DNA from: Polyangiaceae bacterium
GTDB lineage: Bacteria > Myxococcota_A > Polyangia > Polyangiales > Polyangiaceae
NCBI GenBank assembly: GCA_009780955.1
Contig: WQZB01000051.1
Location: forward strand, 1-35,874
Length of the DNA: 35,874 nucleotides
Reading direction: 5' to 3'
Part shown: piece by piece, positions 8,467 through 18,297 of the stretch
How the letters are laid out: the number at the start of each line of letters is the position of its first letter
How positions within the stretch are numbered: the stretch's first letter is position 1
Notes under the pieces: generated by a model
Database searches by the model: none
What the model was told of the DNA's origin: nothing
What the model saw: only the letters and a program-made list of their open reading frames with translations
Program-made: the position numbers and the translations under genes

Positions 8467-10014
8467 TCATTCCCACTCAATCGTGGCTGGCGGTTTCGAC
8501 GAGATATCGTAAACAACGCGGTTGATGCCGCGTACTTCGTTGATGATGCGGCTCGACATGCGGGCGAGCAGATCATAGGGCAACGGCGACCAGTCGGCGG
8601 TCATGCCGTCGAGCGACTGCACCGCGCGAATGACACATGTTTCTTCGTAGGTGCGGCGATCGCCCATGACACCAACGCTTTTGACGGGAAGCAGCACGCA
8701 GAAGCTTTGCCAAACCTTATCGTACAGGCCTGCGCCGCGGATTTCCTCGGACACGATGCGATCGGCGGCGCGCAATACCGCGAGGCGCTCAGGGGAAACT
8801 TCGCCGAGGCAGCGGATGGCGAGCCCGGGGCCGGGGAAGGGTTGACGGCAAAGGATGTCGCGCGGCATACCGAGCGATTCGCCACACGCGCGCACTTCGT
8901 CTTTGAATAGCTCGCGCAGTGGCTCGACGAGTTTCAGTTTCATGCGCTCGGGCAAGCCGCCAACGTTGTGGTGGCTTTTGATGACAGCGCTTGGTCCTTT
9001 GAACGAAACGCTTTCGATGACATCGGGGTAGAGCGTGCCTTGAATGAGATACGATGCGTCTTTTACCTTATGAGCTTCTTCGTCGAAAACATCGATGAAC
9101 GTTTTGCCAATGATTTTACGTTTTTGCTCGGGGTTGGAAATGCCTTCGAGGGCCGACAAGAAGCGTTCGCGCGCGTCGACGGCAACGAGGTTTAGGTGAA
9201 AGGTTTCGGTGAACGTGGCAATGACTTGCTGAAACTCACCCTGACGCAATAGGCCGTTATCGACAAAGATACACGTAAGCCTGTCGCCAAGAGCCTTATG
9301 GCAAAGCACGGCGGCAACCGAGGAATCGACTCCGCCTGACAGACCGCAGATGGCGTGATCGCGCTGGCCGACCTGCTCTTTTACTCGCGCGATGGCTTCG
9401 TCGGTGAACGAACCAGGCGTCCACGACGGCGTGAGCTTGGCGACCTCGAAGAGAAACGAAGCAAGAATGTCGGAGCCGCGCGGCGTGTGCACGACTTCGG
9501 GGTGGAATTGAACGCCGTACATCTTTTTGGCAGCGTTCGCGACAGCACAAAACGGCGTGCTCGCGGAGGTGCCTATGGGTTCGAAGCCGGGTGGCATGCT
9601 TTCGACCCTGTCACCGTGGCTCATCCAAACGTCGAGCGATTCTCCTTTGGCAAAGCGATGGAAAATCCCTTCTGACTTGTCGACTGTCACCTTCGCAGGT
9701 CCAAATTCGCATTTGTTGGCGCGTTCGACTTTGCCGCCAAGCTTATGCGCCATGAGTTGCATGCCATAGCAAATGCCTAAAATTGGCACGCCGAGCGAAA
9801 AAATGCGTATATCGATTTGTGGGGCGCCTTGCTCGTAAACGCTTTCAGGGCCACCGGACAAAATGATGGCACTAGGCTTTTTCTGGGCGAGCTCTTCGAA
9901 GGAAAGCGTGCATGGATGGATCTCGCAGTAGACCTTGCTTTCACGCACACGGCGCGCGATAAGCTGCGTTGTTTGCGAGCCGAAGTCGACGATGAGAACG
10001 ATGTCCTTGAGCAT
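8467..10014 (-). CDS. guaA: GMP synthase (glutamine-hydrolysing)
   Basis: This cytosolic enzyme converts XMP, ATP and glutamine to GMP in purine synthesis. The 515 residues are the normal length. The class I amidotransferase domain is at about 4-195, with nucleophile Cys82 in GICYGMQ and the His171/Glu173 pair in FHPEV. The ATP pyrophosphatase domain follows, with P-loop SGGVDSS at 226-232. The C-terminal dimerisation domain ends in the typical IEWE. All catalytic motifs are intact. It is divergent from dut with a 59-base gap that must hold both promoters. Confidence 0.97.
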   Translation of the reverse strand: MLKDIVLIVDFGSQTTQLIARRVRESKVYCEIHPCTLSFEELAQKKPSAIILSGGPESVYEQGAPQIDIRIFSLGVPILGICYGMQLMAHKLGGKVERANKCEFGPAKVTVDKSEGIFHRFAKGESLDVWMSHGDRVESMPPGFEPIGTSASTPFCAVANAAKKMYGVQFHPEVVHTPRGSDILASFLFEVAKLTPSWTPGSFTDEAIARVKEQVGQRDHAICGLSGGVDSSVAAVLCHKALGDRLTCIFVDNGLLRQGEFQQVIATFTETFHLNLVAVDARERFLSALEGISNPEQKRKIIGKTFIDVFDEEAHKVKDASYLIQGTLYPDVIESVSFKGPSAVIKSHHNVGGLPERMKLKLVEPLRELFKDEVRACGESLGMPRDILCRQPFPGPGLAIRCLGEVSPERLAVLRAADRIVSEEIRGAGLYDKVWQSFCVLLPVKSVGVMGDRRTYEETCVIRAVQSLDGMTADWSPLPYDLLARMSSRIINEVRGINRVVYDISSKPPATIEWE

Positions 10015-10073
10015 GTACCGCGCTCGGTAGCATGAGCCGCACTCTGAGTGGAGAGAATGTGGAGGAGAATGAG

Positions 10074-10517
10074 ATGCGTCTCGTCGTTATGACGCAGCGG
10101 GTAGGGGACATCGTGGTTCCATTACCGCGCTACCAAACGGGTGGGGCAGCAGGCATGGACTTGCATGCGGCCCTGCGCGAGCCTTTGACCCTTGCGCCGT
10201 TTGGAAGAGCAAAAATTCCTACCGGGATTGCTTTTGCCATTCCACGAGGGTTCGAAGGCCAAGTGCGTCCGCGCTCGGGGCTTGCTGCAAAGCATGGCGT
10301 GACCGTGCTCAACGCACCGGGAACGATCGATTCTGACTACCGCGGAGAAGTCGCCGTTGTCCTGGTAAACCTCGGCGCCGAGCCGTGCACCATTGCACCC
10401 CTCGATCGGATTGCGCAGATTGTTTTTGCACGATACGAAACCGTCATTCTAGAAGAGACGCAATCGCTCAGCGACACGGAGAGAGGGGCGGGGGGTTATG
10501 GATCGACTGGATTGTAA
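10074..10517 (+). CDS. dut: dUTP diphosphatase (dUTPase)
   Basis: This enzyme hydrolyses dUTP to dUMP and pyrophosphate, keeping uracil out of DNA and feeding dTMP synthesis. The product is 147 residues. Trimeric dUTPase motifs appear in order: [31 protein letters not shown], and the C-terminal P-loop-like GGYGSTGL. I chose ATG 10074 because GGAGGAGA (10061-10068) is well placed before it; an upstream ATG at 10032 would add an unrelated 14-residue leader. Confidence 0.95.
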   Translation: MRLVVMTQRVGDIVVPLPRYQTGGAAGMDLHAALREPLTLAPFGRAKIPTGIAFAIPRGFEGQVRPRSGLAAKHGVTVLNAPGTIDSDYRGEVAVVLVNLGAEPCTIAPLDRIAQIVFARYETVILEETQSLSDTERGAGGYGSTGL

Positions 10518-10526
10518 GAGCGTGTT

Positions 10527-12503
10527 CTACGGTGCGCGCGAATCGGCGTGGAGCGTCGGCGCGCTCGTGACATGAAGAACGCGCGGCGATGAAAGCTCCT
10601 CGGCGGTCAGCCATATCCAGGGAGATCCACCGCGTTTTATCGCGCCGCCCAGAAGCCCGGAATCATCGACAAGGATCTTCGTGTCGTTGTCGCAGCCGTC
10701 GAACACCATCACATAGCGTGTGCCTGGATGAAGGAATGGCACGAGCGACGTGGTGAGCTCCGGGTTGTGACGACCAAGGAGCGGAATCGACTCGTCGAGA
10801 TCCGCGAGCGCTTTGCCCGCAAAATCCATAGAACGCTTATTTTCGACGGAGACTACGTTGCCAGTATAGAGATGCACGAGGCGATCGTTCATGGTGCATG
10901 CGCTCGTGGGCGGGCGCTCGAGTGGCGTGAGACGCACCCAGGCGATCATGCCAAAAAGCAATGCCATGAAGGCTGGCGCAACGAACGCGATCGGATCGGT
11001 GCGCAATAGCGACTGCACCGAGTTTGAGCGATCGGCATTTGCCTGCGCCGGGGATCCGAAAAGAATGACAGCCGGAAGGGCTGCAATGAATGCAACGGCG
11101 ACTGTTTCGACTTGATGCGCTATGGTGATCCACGGCGGCGTGAACGGCGCGGAGGCAAGCACGCCGAAAATGACCCACCGCAAGAGCGAGAGCGACGCAT
11201 CTCGGCGGCGCCTGACGAAGAGCACGAACGCCGACCACATCCAAGCGCCGACGAACCCAATGCCGAACAGGCCCATCACGAATGCATTGAGCAGGCTCAT
11301 GGTGCCTGCACGCTCTTGCCAGAGCATGGCGATGCCGAGTGGACCATGCGCTTCGAGCGCGTCGTGAACAGCCGCTCCGTCGTCGAGGAAGCGATCGTCG
11401 GGGTTCGTCCAAATATGAGAGAATAAGCCTTGCGGCGAGACGAAAAGGGCTCCAAGCGATCGGGCGAGGCCTTCGACCACGAGCCACGGATGGGCCATGG
11501 ATTCCGACACGAGAATGCGCCACGATTCCGTTACGCGCTCTGCAACCGGAAGGCTGCGCAAGGCAGGGTGAACTTCGGTGAGGAAGGTGTAGTCCTTGCC
11601 GTGAATGAGGCCGTAGGCGATGGCCGGGTAGTCTGAGAACGTAACGCCGGTGCCGGTTACGCGAAGAACGACCACATGGCACGCAACGCCGAGCACGCAG
11701 GCGAGCGAGGCGACAACAGCGAACTGGATCCGACGACCGCGCGGTGCGAGGCTCAGCGCAGCCCACCCGCCGAGAGTCGGCAAAATGAAGAGCGGCCCAG
11801 CCCTTGCCATCATGGCGAGCGTGATGGCGAACATGCCAGCAAAAACGAGTCGGCTTGCACGCTTGGGATCGTCTTTCGCGTCTTGCGCGCGCCAAAGCAA
11901 GATGAACGCAAGCACGCCAAAAGGCAGTCCGAAATGCTCTGTTTGGATGAAACCCGCCCACCGTCGCTCAAAGAAAAAAAGGACAAGCCACACAAGAAAA
12001 GCACTTTTCGGTCCGTGCGACTTCCAGAGTTCGAGCGACGCGCTGGCAACAGCAACGCCACCGGCGATGGCGCAAATGGCGAGCGATGCGTAAAGACTGC
12101 CTGATGAAAGCTTCAAAAGACCAGCAAGCGCCGCGATGAAGAGCGGACGCCTCGATGAGACGTCCGTGAAGCGAACGCCGTGCACGAGGCGGAGCGCGTC
12201 GTTGTAGAAGTCGCGAGAATCACTCCATGGCAGAATGCCGCCAAAAACTGCGTTTCGTCCCTCGTAACCAAGGGTCCAGAGGTGAACGAGCGTGGCTACG
12301 ACGAGCAATTGTGTGGTTGCGTGAATGGTAAACGCGCGTGCGCGCGGCGAGGACTCGATGCTCGTATGCGTGCACGTGTGAAAGACCAAAGCGGCGAGCG
12401 CAACGACGACGATGCAATCGTAACGAGGAAAGATCTTTGGCCCAGCGTACGCCACGGCGTAAGCCAGGGCGAGTGCAAGAAGACCACTTATGCGCATGCG
12501 CAT
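10527..12503 (-). CDS. Large multi-pass membrane protein, GT-C (PMT/ArnT-like) glycosyltransferase candidate
   Basis: This is about 658 residues with a dozen or so hydrophobic segments spread over residues 5-520 and a soluble tail of about 120 residues. An early loop reads ILPWSDSRDFYNDALRLVHG followed by VRFTDVSSRRPLF. Acidic residues in the first extracytoplasmic loop are typical of lipid-phosphosugar-dependent GT-C enzymes, but I see no diagnostic motif beyond this. ATG 12503 (MRMRISGLL) is preferred over TTG 12518 because GCGAGAG precedes it. It is the third gene of the bamD-ntrC operon, 18 bases after the ntrC stop, and converges with dut. Confidence 0.6.
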   Translation of the reverse strand: MRMRISGLLALALAYAVAYAGPKIFPRYDCIVVVALAALVFHTCTHTSIESSPRARAFTIHATTQLLVVATLVHLWTLGYEGRNAVFGGILPWSDSRDFYNDALRLVHGVRFTDVSSRRPLFIAALAGLLKLSSGSLYASLAICAIAGGVAVASASLELWKSHGPKSAFLVWLVLFFFERRWAGFIQTEHFGLPFGVLAFILLWRAQDAKDDPKRASRLVFAGMFAITLAMMARAGPLFILPTLGGWAALSLAPRGRRIQFAVVASLACVLGVACHVVVLRVTGTGVTFSDYPAIAYGLIHGKDYTFLTEVHPALRSLPVAERVTESWRILVSESMAHPWLVVEGLARSLGALFVSPQGLFSHIWTNPDDRFLDDGAAVHDALEAHGPLGIAMLWQERAGTMSLLNAFVMGLFGIGFVGAWMWSAFVLFVRRRRDASLSLLRWVIFGVLASAPFTPPWITIAHQVETVAVAFIAALPAVILFGSPAQANADRSNSVQSLLRTDPIAFVAPAFMALLFGMIAWVRLTPLERPPTSACTMNDRLVHLYTGNVVSVENKRSMDFAGKALADLDESIPLLGRHNPELTTSLVPFLHPGTRYVMVFDGCDNDTKILVDDSGLLGGAIKRGGSPWIWLTAEELSSPRVLHVTSAPTLHADSRAP

Positions 12504-12521
12504 GGCAACTCTCGCCAATCC

Positions 12522-14033
12522 TCAGCCTTCGCCGCGTTTGATTTGATATCCGCGGATCTTCTTGTGCAGGTTGGTTCGCTCGACGCCGAGAATGACCGCA
12601 GTGCGCGAGATGTTCCACCCGGTGAGCTTGAGCATGTCGACGATGTATTTGCGCTCGCTCTGCTCGCGGTGCTCGCGAAGCGTGAGGCAGTTTTTGAGAG
12701 CCTCGATGCTCGAGGGGGTTACTGATGCTGGCGCGGCAGCAGGAGGATCGGGTTCGTCAGCAAAAGCCGCCGACGCTACCAACTCGGCCTGCGTGTCGTC
12801 TTCACCGAACGGGCTGTCATGCGGATCTTCGGGAAGATCGGCGATTGTTACGCGATCGCCAGAGAGAATGGCCATGCGCTCGACCACGTTTTTGAGTTCG
12901 CGCACGTTGCCAGGCCACTTGCGTGCTGCCAGGGCCTCTAGCGCGGCGTCGTCAATCCCTTTGGGTTTCGTGCCGTTTTCTTTCGCGAAGTTTTGTAAAA
13001 AGGCAAAAACGAGTAGCGGAATATCTTCCACGCGCTCTCGCAGGCTCGGGCTGCGAATGGGGAAAACATTGAGGCGGAAGAAGAGATCTTCGCGGAAGCT
13101 GCCGCGTTCGACCTCGCGACCGAGATCTTTGTTGGTTGCCGCGAGCACGCGCACGTCGAGGCGAATGACGTGTTCGCTGCCAACGCGTGAAATCTCTCCT
13201 GACTGCAGTGCGCGCAGAACCTTGGCTTGCGCAACGAGGTCCATATCGCCAATTTCATCGAGAAACAGCGTGCCGCCATGGGCTTGCTCGAACAGCCCCC
13301 GGCGTTTCGTTTGCGCGCCGGTAAACGCGCCTTTCTCGTGACCAAACAGCTCGCTTTCAATGAGTTCGCGCGGAATGGCGGCGCAGTTGACTTTTACGAA
13401 GGGGCCGTCGTGCCGCGGACTCAGGCGGTGCACGGCACGCGCGATGAGCTCCTTGCCCGTACCGCTTTCGCCGGTAACAAGGACGCTTGCGCGCGTTGGC
13501 GCCACTTTTTCGAGATCGTGAAAAATGCGCTGGATAGGCGCGCTTTTGCCGATCATTTCATACTTCGCGAGCTCTACGCGCGAAACTTCCGCGAGCGCGC
13601 GGCGGGCCAGCGTGGCTTCGAGCACATTGCGCACGCTGACCAAGACTCGTTCGCGGGCAAGCGGTTTTTCGAAGAAATCGCTCGCGCCCAGTTTGGTGGC
13701 GTGGACAGCGTCGTTGACCGTGGCGTGTCCGCTGATGACGATGATGGGAATGTCGCGTGTCGCTTCTTCTTTGCGAATTCGCTCGAGCGCCTCGAGGCCG
13801 CTCATCTGCGGCAGCTTCACGTCGAAAATGGCCAAGTCGACGGGGGTATTTGGGCTCGCCAAGATCTCGAGCGCGCTTTCGGCGGTTTCGGCGCCAATCA
13901 CGTGGTAGCCCTCGCCTTCGAGAACGAGCGTGAGTGTGCGACGAATGTTCTTTTCGTCGTCAACGACGAGAATCGTCCGATTCGCGCGCGCAGCAGCAGC
14001 AGGCTCCTTCGTCTCCTTCGACGCGGTATTCAT
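12522..14033 (-). CDS. Sigma54-dependent response regulator (NtrC family)
   Basis: The 503 residues form three domains. The receiver is at about 20-135, with acidic pocket DDE at 25-27, phospho-acceptor Asp71 in AIFDVKLPQMSG and Lys123 in FFEKP. The AAA+ activator domain is at about 158-400, with Walker A GESGTGKE (188-195), the sigma54-contacting GAFTGA (235-240) and Walker B FLDE (257-260). The Fis-type helix-turn-helix is at about 470-497 (TGWNISRTAVILGVERTNLH). It is complete and should activate sigma54 promoters when phosphorylated. Its ATG overlaps the bamD stop (ATGA). No sensor kinase gene is adjacent. Confidence 0.95.
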   Translation of the reverse strand: MNTASKETKEPAAAARANRTILVVDDEKNIRRTLTLVLEGEGYHVIGAETAESALEILASPNTPVDLAIFDVKLPQMSGLEALERIRKEEATRDIPIIVISGHATVNDAVHATKLGASDFFEKPLARERVLVSVRNVLEATLARRALAEVSRVELAKYEMIGKSAPIQRIFHDLEKVAPTRASVLVTGESGTGKELIARAVHRLSPRHDGPFVKVNCAAIPRELIESELFGHEKGAFTGAQTKRRGLFEQAHGGTLFLDEIGDMDLVAQAKVLRALQSGEISRVGSEHVIRLDVRVLAATNKDLGREVERGSFREDLFFRLNVFPIRSPSLRERVEDIPLLVFAFLQNFAKENGTKPKGIDDAALEALAARKWPGNVRELKNVVERMAILSGDRVTIADLPEDPHDSPFGEDDTQAELVASAAFADEPDPPAAAPASVTPSSIEALKNCLTLREHREQSERKYIVDMLKLTGWNISRTAVILGVERTNLHKKIRGYQIKRGEG

Positions 14034-14929
14034 GGATACTTGGCATCCACGCCGCGCTTTTTCATGTATGCGAGGTAGTTCGATGCTTGAACGATGAGCG
14101 GGCTCTGCGGATAGTTGTGCATGAGGGCCGTGAACGCGTCTCGTGCCTCATCGGGTTTGTGCATTTTCAGGTACACCTCACCGAGCAGAAGCAGCGCCTC
14201 GGCTTCGAGGCCCGAATCAATGGGCTCGGCGAGAGCAGCCTCGCCGCCGGCAGTCTCGCTTCTTTGGCCTTTCGCAGGCGTGGTACCCGCAAAATTTCGC
14301 ATGGCGAATTGGACGCGCAGCACCGCAGCGTCGAAGTTGTCGACCCGCAGGTAGAAGCGCGCAACGTAAAGCTCGTGGCGCATCAAGCGCGCGATGACGT
14401 CGGTGAGCAATGCGCGAATTTTTTCGGACTCTTTGCCGGCAGGATAATCGTGCAGGTAGCCTTTGAGCTCTTTGAAGGCATCGAGCACCACTGCCTGATC
14501 GCGCTCGTCGGCGCTCGGCAAGAGGAACGAGTCGCCAATTTGCTTGTATTGCGCCTCGGCAATGCGTGCGCGGGCATAGCCAACTTCGTCGGCATCGGCG
14601 CGGTGGTCGTGGACGAACTGCCGATAGCCGCGGATCGCTTCCGAATACTTTTCTTGCTCGAAGTCGGAGTCGGCAATTCGGAGCTCCGCCAGCCGCGCAT
14701 ATTTCGAATAGCCGTATTTGCGCTTTACCTCACGAAAAAGCCCTTGCGCCTCGATCCAGTTGTGAGCGTTGAATTCGGTCATGGCTTCGTCGTACGCGCG
14801 CTTGGCATCGGCCGTGTAGCTGAGGGCAGCGCGGGGCTGCGGCTTTCCGCAGCCAGCAAGAGGGAACATGCAAGCAATGCCTGTCGCGAGTGCCGACGCA
14901 ACATAGGCGGAAGCGAGAACACGGCGCAT
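14030..14929 (-). CDS. bamD: Outer membrane assembly lipoprotein BamD
   Basis: BamD is a periplasm-facing TPR lipoprotein that helps BamA insert beta-barrel proteins. From ATG 14929 the leader is MRRVLASAYVASALATGIAC and onward to the lipobox LAGC (Cys27). Downstream are TPR-type repeats: AKRAYDEAMTEFNAHNWIEA, YSEAIRGYRQFVHDH, and a late one, LLLLGEVYLKMHKPDEARDA. Spacing and helix pattern fit BamD. ATG 14929 follows AAAGG; the frame extends upstream to 14959 but without a leader. It is the first gene of an operon with the NtrC-type regulator and a membrane protein. Confidence 0.85.
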   Translation of the reverse strand: MRRVLASAYVASALATGIACMFPLAGCGKPQPRAALSYTADAKRAYDEAMTEFNAHNWIEAQGLFREVKRKYGYSKYARLAELRIADSDFEQEKYSEAIRGYRQFVHDHRADADEVGYARARIAEAQYKQIGDSFLLPSADERDQAVVLDAFKELKGYLHDYPAGKESEKIRALLTDVIARLMRHELYVARFYLRVDNFDAAVLRVQFAMRNFAGTTPAKGQRSETAGGEAALAEPIDSGLEAEALLLLGEVYLKMHKPDEARDAFTALMHNYPQSPLIVQASNYLAYMKKRGVDAKYP

Positions 14930-15171
14930 AGACCAATCGCCTTTACACCATTTTTCCACCTATCAGGCTGCTCAAAAAAGGTTTCAGCTCAGCAGCCGAT
15001 CGCGCTCGTGCGCAGGCTTTGTGAGCAGCGTCGACCGACGGAAAATCCACGATGTTGGTTGCCTCCACATTGACGCACCTCGCCCGTAGGTCTAGGGATC
15101 ACGTCCAGGTTAACTGACGCCCACGATCGCATGGGCGCCTTCTTTTGAACCAGTAAGGAGAGTTCTCTTAT

Positions 15172-17529
15172 ATGAAACGTCTTTTCCTTTCCGTCCTGGG
15201 TGTGCCCGGCGTGCTTTGCATGCTCGGCGGCGCCGCGTACGCGGCGACCTCGGTTCCGTCCGGGGACTTGAACGGCAACGTGACCTGGACCGCCGCGGGC
15301 TCGCCATACAACCTCGACGGCGACGTCACCATTGTCGCCGGCTCGAGCCTCACTATCGAGGCCGGCGTCACCGTCCAGGTGAAGAAAGGCGACACGGCGA
15401 ACTCGGGCACGGACAAGACGAAGACCGAGCTCATCGTCAATGGCAGTCTCGAGACGCAGGGCACGAAGGAGAACCCCGTTGTCTTCACGTCGGCGGAGGC
15501 CGGTCCCGCGACCGATGATTGGTACGGCATCCGCGTGCTCTCTGGCGGTGCTATGGCTCTGCGCTGGACCAACTTCAGCTATGGATCGTATTGCATCGAT
15601 GCCTCCCCAGGAACCACCGGAAGCGTGAATGTGGTCGGTGGACGCGCCGAGAGTTGTGCAGTGGGGGTGAGTCTCCATGACGGTGCCCCTATTATCGATG
15701 GAATGACTGTCACCAAGTCAACGAGTTATGGGTTCAATGTTGATACAGCCAATGCCGTCCTGAATAACGTCATATCGACAGGTAATTCTTACGGCATCTA
15801 TATTAGCCAAACCACATCGGCGAGTTCGACCGTCAACATTGCCAATGCAACCGTCGCAAACAACACCACAGACGGAGTATACGGACAGAAATATAATGCA
15901 GCGACTTCGTCGCTGAGCATCAATATCGTCAATAGCATCATATCTAATAATAAGGCCTACGGAGTCGGTACGTTCACTACTGGTAATAACAACTCCAACG
16001 CGACATTTGCCGTTAGTTACTCAGATGTTTGGGGAAATACCACGTCGTCATATTATGGCTATAAGGTGAGCGCCGGCACCGGCACGATCAGCGTCAACCC
16101 CCTTTTCGTCGACGCGGCCAATGATTACCATCTCCAACCCAATTCACCCTGCATCGATACCGGCACCACGACCACGCTGACCACCGATGCCGACGGGAAC
16201 CCGCGCGTCGTCGACGGCGGGAAGGGCGCCAAGCCCGACATGGGGGCCTACGAATATCGGCCCTGCGAGGTGTCGTGCGGCGACAATGGCACCTGCAACG
16301 CGGCGACGAGAAGCTGCGCGTGCAACCCCGGGTTTGCTGGATCGGGGTGTCAATACAGTGACGCGGAGACTTGCAACAGTCATGGCGCGGCTCAGATGAA
16401 CGGAAACTGCGCGTGCAGCGATGGCTTTGCAGGAGCGAACTGCGAGCTCAGCGACGCGGTGACTTGCAATAGTCATGGCGCGGTTCAGATGAACGGAAGT
16501 TGCGCGTGCGCGAATGGCTTCGACGACGGAGCGAACTGCAGCCAATGTAAAGCCGACTACTATACCTACCCAACCTGCGCGATATTCTGCGAGGCATCGG
16601 CGACCTGCGGCGATCACGGAACCTGCAACAAAGCGGGAGGCTGTGCGTGCGCGAATGGCTTCGACGGAGCGAACTGCGAGTTTAGCGACGCGGTCACTTG
16701 CAACGATCATGGCACGACGCAGGCCGACGGAAGCTGCGTGTGCAGCGCCGGGTTCAACGGATCGGTGTGCCAATTTAGCGACGCGGTCACTTGCAATGGT
16801 CACGGCACGGCCCAGACCGACGGAAGCTGCGTGTGCAGCGCCGGGTTCGCAGGAGCGAGGTGCGAGTACAGCGACGCGGCGAACTGCAACAGTCGTGGTC
16901 AGGCCCAGGCCGACGGAAGCTGCAAATGCAGCCATGGCTTCGCAGGGCCGAAGTGCGAGTACAGCGACGCGACGACTTGTAACAGTCGTGGTCAGGCTCA
17001 GGCCAACGGAAGCTGCAAGTGCAGCGTTGGGTTCGCAGGAGTGAACTGCGAGTACAGCGATGCGGAGGCCTGCAACAGTCACGGGACGGTCCAGGCCAAC
17101 GGAAGCTGCTCTTGCAACACGGGCTTCAGCGGTGACAAATGCAGCGCGGGGACATGCAACGCATCGACGACGTGCAGCGGCCAAGGCACCTGCGACGCGG
17201 CAGGAGGCTGCTCTTGCAACACGGGCTTTAGCGGCGCAAGTTGCAATCAGTGTGTAGCTGGCTACTCCGGGTATCCTACCTGTGTACAAGACACCAACGC
17301 TGGGGAGATCGATGGCGGAGCTGACTCTGGAGGAACAGGGGTCGACTCTGGAATCGATGGCAATAAATCCGGTTCGCCTGACGATTCGGCAGGAGGCTCG
17401 GGCGGCGGCTGTAGCACATCGACCGGAAAAACCGGAAACTTGCCGTTCGCCGAACTTGGTCTTGCATCGCTGGTGCTAATCGTCCTTCGACGCCGTTCGG
17501 GACGGGCCGCTCACGCAAGAAAAGTTTGA
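15172..17529 (+). CDS. Secreted beta-helix plus EGF-repeat surface protein with MYXO-CTERM-like tail
   Basis: This is a 785-residue exported protein. A Sec signal peptide covers about 1-24 (LGGAAYAA cleavage region). Residues 25-365 form a right-handed parallel beta-helix, ending in the typical NSPCIDTG and KPDMGAYEY. About 366-705 are Cys-rich EGF-like modules; one 31-residue unit (SDAxTCNSHG, then GSCxCxxGFxGxxCE) recurs six or more times, in places nearly identical in DNA (16360-17120). After a Gly/Ser/Asp linker, the end GGGCSTSTGKTGNLPFAELG is followed by a hydrophobic stretch and RRRSGR. This matches the MYXO-CTERM plan, in which the Cys is thought to be processed for surface anchoring. 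The start has AAGGAGA nine bases upstream. The stretch from about 15690 to 16080, inside the beta-helix, is visibly richer in A and T. A role in adhesion or contact is only a guess. Confidence 0.85.
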   Translation: MKRLFLSVLGVPGVLCMLGGAAYAATSVPSGDLNGNVTWTAAGSPYNLDGDVTIVAGSSLTIEAGVTVQVKKGDTANSGTDKTKTELIVNGSLETQGTKENPVVFTSAEAGPATDDWYGIRVLSGGAMALRWTNFSYGSYCIDASPGTTGSVNVVGGRAESCAVGVSLHDGAPIIDGMTVTKSTSYGFNVDTANAVLNNVISTGNSYGIYISQTTSASSTVNIANATVANNTTDGVYGQKYNAATSSLSINIVNSIISNNKAYGVGTFTTGNNNSNATFAVSYSDVWGNTTSSYYGYKVSAGTGTISVNPLFVDAANDYHLQPNSPCIDTGTTTTLTTDADGNPRVVDGGKGAKPDMGAYEYRPCEVSCGDNGTCNAATRSCACNPGFAGSGCQYSDAETCNSHGAAQMNGNCACSDGFAGANCELSDAVTCNSHGAVQMNGSCACANGFDDGANCSQCKADYYTYPTCAIFCEASATCGDHGTCNKAGGCACANGFDGANCEFSDAVTCNDHGTTQADGSCVCSAGFNGSVCQFSDAVTCNGHGTAQTDGSCVCSAGFAGARCEYSDAANCNSRGQAQADGSCKCSHGFAGPKCEYSDATTCNSRGQAQANGSCKCSVGFAGVNCEYSDAEACNSHGTVQANGSCSCNTGFSGDKCSAGTCNASTTCSGQGTCDAAGGCSCNTGFSGASCNQCVAGYSGYPTCVQDTNAGEIDGGADSGGTGVDSGIDGNKSGSPDDSAGGSGGGCSTSTGKTGNLPFAELGLASLVLIVLRRRSGRAAHARKV

Positions 17530-17566
17530 CGTTTTCGCCAAACTCTCTCCAACGGGAAAGCGGCGA

Positions 17567-17602
17567 GTAGGGGCGCAGCATGCTGCGCCCCTACAGCTTT
17601 TT
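17567..17602 (+). terminator. Perfect 28-bp palindrome plus T-run, terminator of the EGF-repeat gene
   Basis: The arm GTAGGGGCGCAGCA (17567-17580) is followed directly by its exact complement (17581-17594), then AGCTTTTT. It lies 38 bases after the stop. The core TAGGGGCG...CGCCCCTA is shared with the palindrome at 23834, so this may be a mobile palindrome co-opted as a terminator. Confidence 0.75.
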
Positions 17603-17686
17603 CGACAGTACCGTACGCTCACGGCGCCGACGTACCATAATATCGGCTCGCCTCCGCCAAGAAGATAAGGCTAAAAAGATCACGAC

Positions 17687-18196
17687 ATGGTCGACAAGAA
17701 CCCGATCACTCCCGAAGGGGCCGCCCGGCTGCGCGATGAACTTTACAACCGCAAGACCGTGGAGCGGCCCGCAATTACGCAGCTCATCGCCGAAGCGCGT
17801 GCGCATGGTGATCTCAGCGAGAACGCCGAGTACCATGCGGCTCGCGAGCGCCAGGGGTTCAACGAGGCGCGCATCAAAGATCTCGAAGACAAGCTTGCGC
17901 GTGCCGAGGTGATCGACCCCACGAAAATCGTAGGCAGCAAGGTTGCTTTTGGTGCAACGGTAAAGCTTCTCAACGCCGACACCGACGAGGAAGTCAGCTA
18001 TCGCATTCTCGGCGCCGACGAAGCCGATATCAACGCCGGCAGCATTAGCATTACCGCGCCCATGGCGCGCTCGCTGCTCGGCAAAGAGATCGGCGACGAG
18101 GTAAAGGTCATTACCCCCGCCGGCGCGCGCGTTTACGAGATTCTCGATGTTCGTTACACGTTGGCCACGTCGATGAGCGGCGGCAAAAACGGTTGA
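17687..18196 (+). CDS. greA: Transcription elongation factor GreA
   Basis: GreA rescues backtracked RNA polymerase by stimulating transcript cleavage. The 169 residues are the normal size. The N-terminal coiled coil is at about 8-78 and carries the acidic tip in [20 protein letters not shown], the loop that reaches the polymerase active site. The FKBP-like C-terminal half is at about 85-158 ([26 protein letters not shown]). The 11-residue tail after YEILDVRY is lineage-specific. It is followed 30 bases later by a large inverted repeat and the sulfatase-fold gene on the same strand. Confidence 0.95.
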   Translation: MVDKNPITPEGAARLRDELYNRKTVERPAITQLIAEARAHGDLSENAEYHAARERQGFNEARIKDLEDKLARAEVIDPTKIVGSKVAFGATVKLLNADTDEEVSYRILGADEADINAGSISITAPMARSLLGKEIGDEVKVITPAGARVYEILDVRYTLATSMSGGKNG

Positions 18197-18220
18197 AGCA
18201 TTTCGGAGATCGGGCACTAG

Positions 18221-18297
18221 AAGAGCATGTTTGCCAGCCGTTGCGAGCGACGTAACGAAGGCATCGCGGCGCGCAGCAGGCTGGTAAACATGCTCTT
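18221..18297. repeat. 18-bp inverted repeat spanning the annotated 5' end of the sulfatase-fold gene
   Basis: AAGAGCATGTTTGCCAGC (18221-18238) and GCTGGTAAACATGCTCTT (18280-18297) are complementary at 17 of 18 positions, with 41 bases between. Each arm contains one of the two candidate ATG starts of the next gene. It could form a hairpin that ends greA transcription or that hides the start codon, or it could be a repeat element. There is no T-run. Confidence 0.55.

Noticed and set aside
15678-17289. Long minus-strand and alternate-frame ORFs opposite the EGF-repeat gene
   Set aside because: They are shadows of a repetitive GC-rich gene; the plus-strand frame has the signal peptide, Cys lattice and sorting tail.
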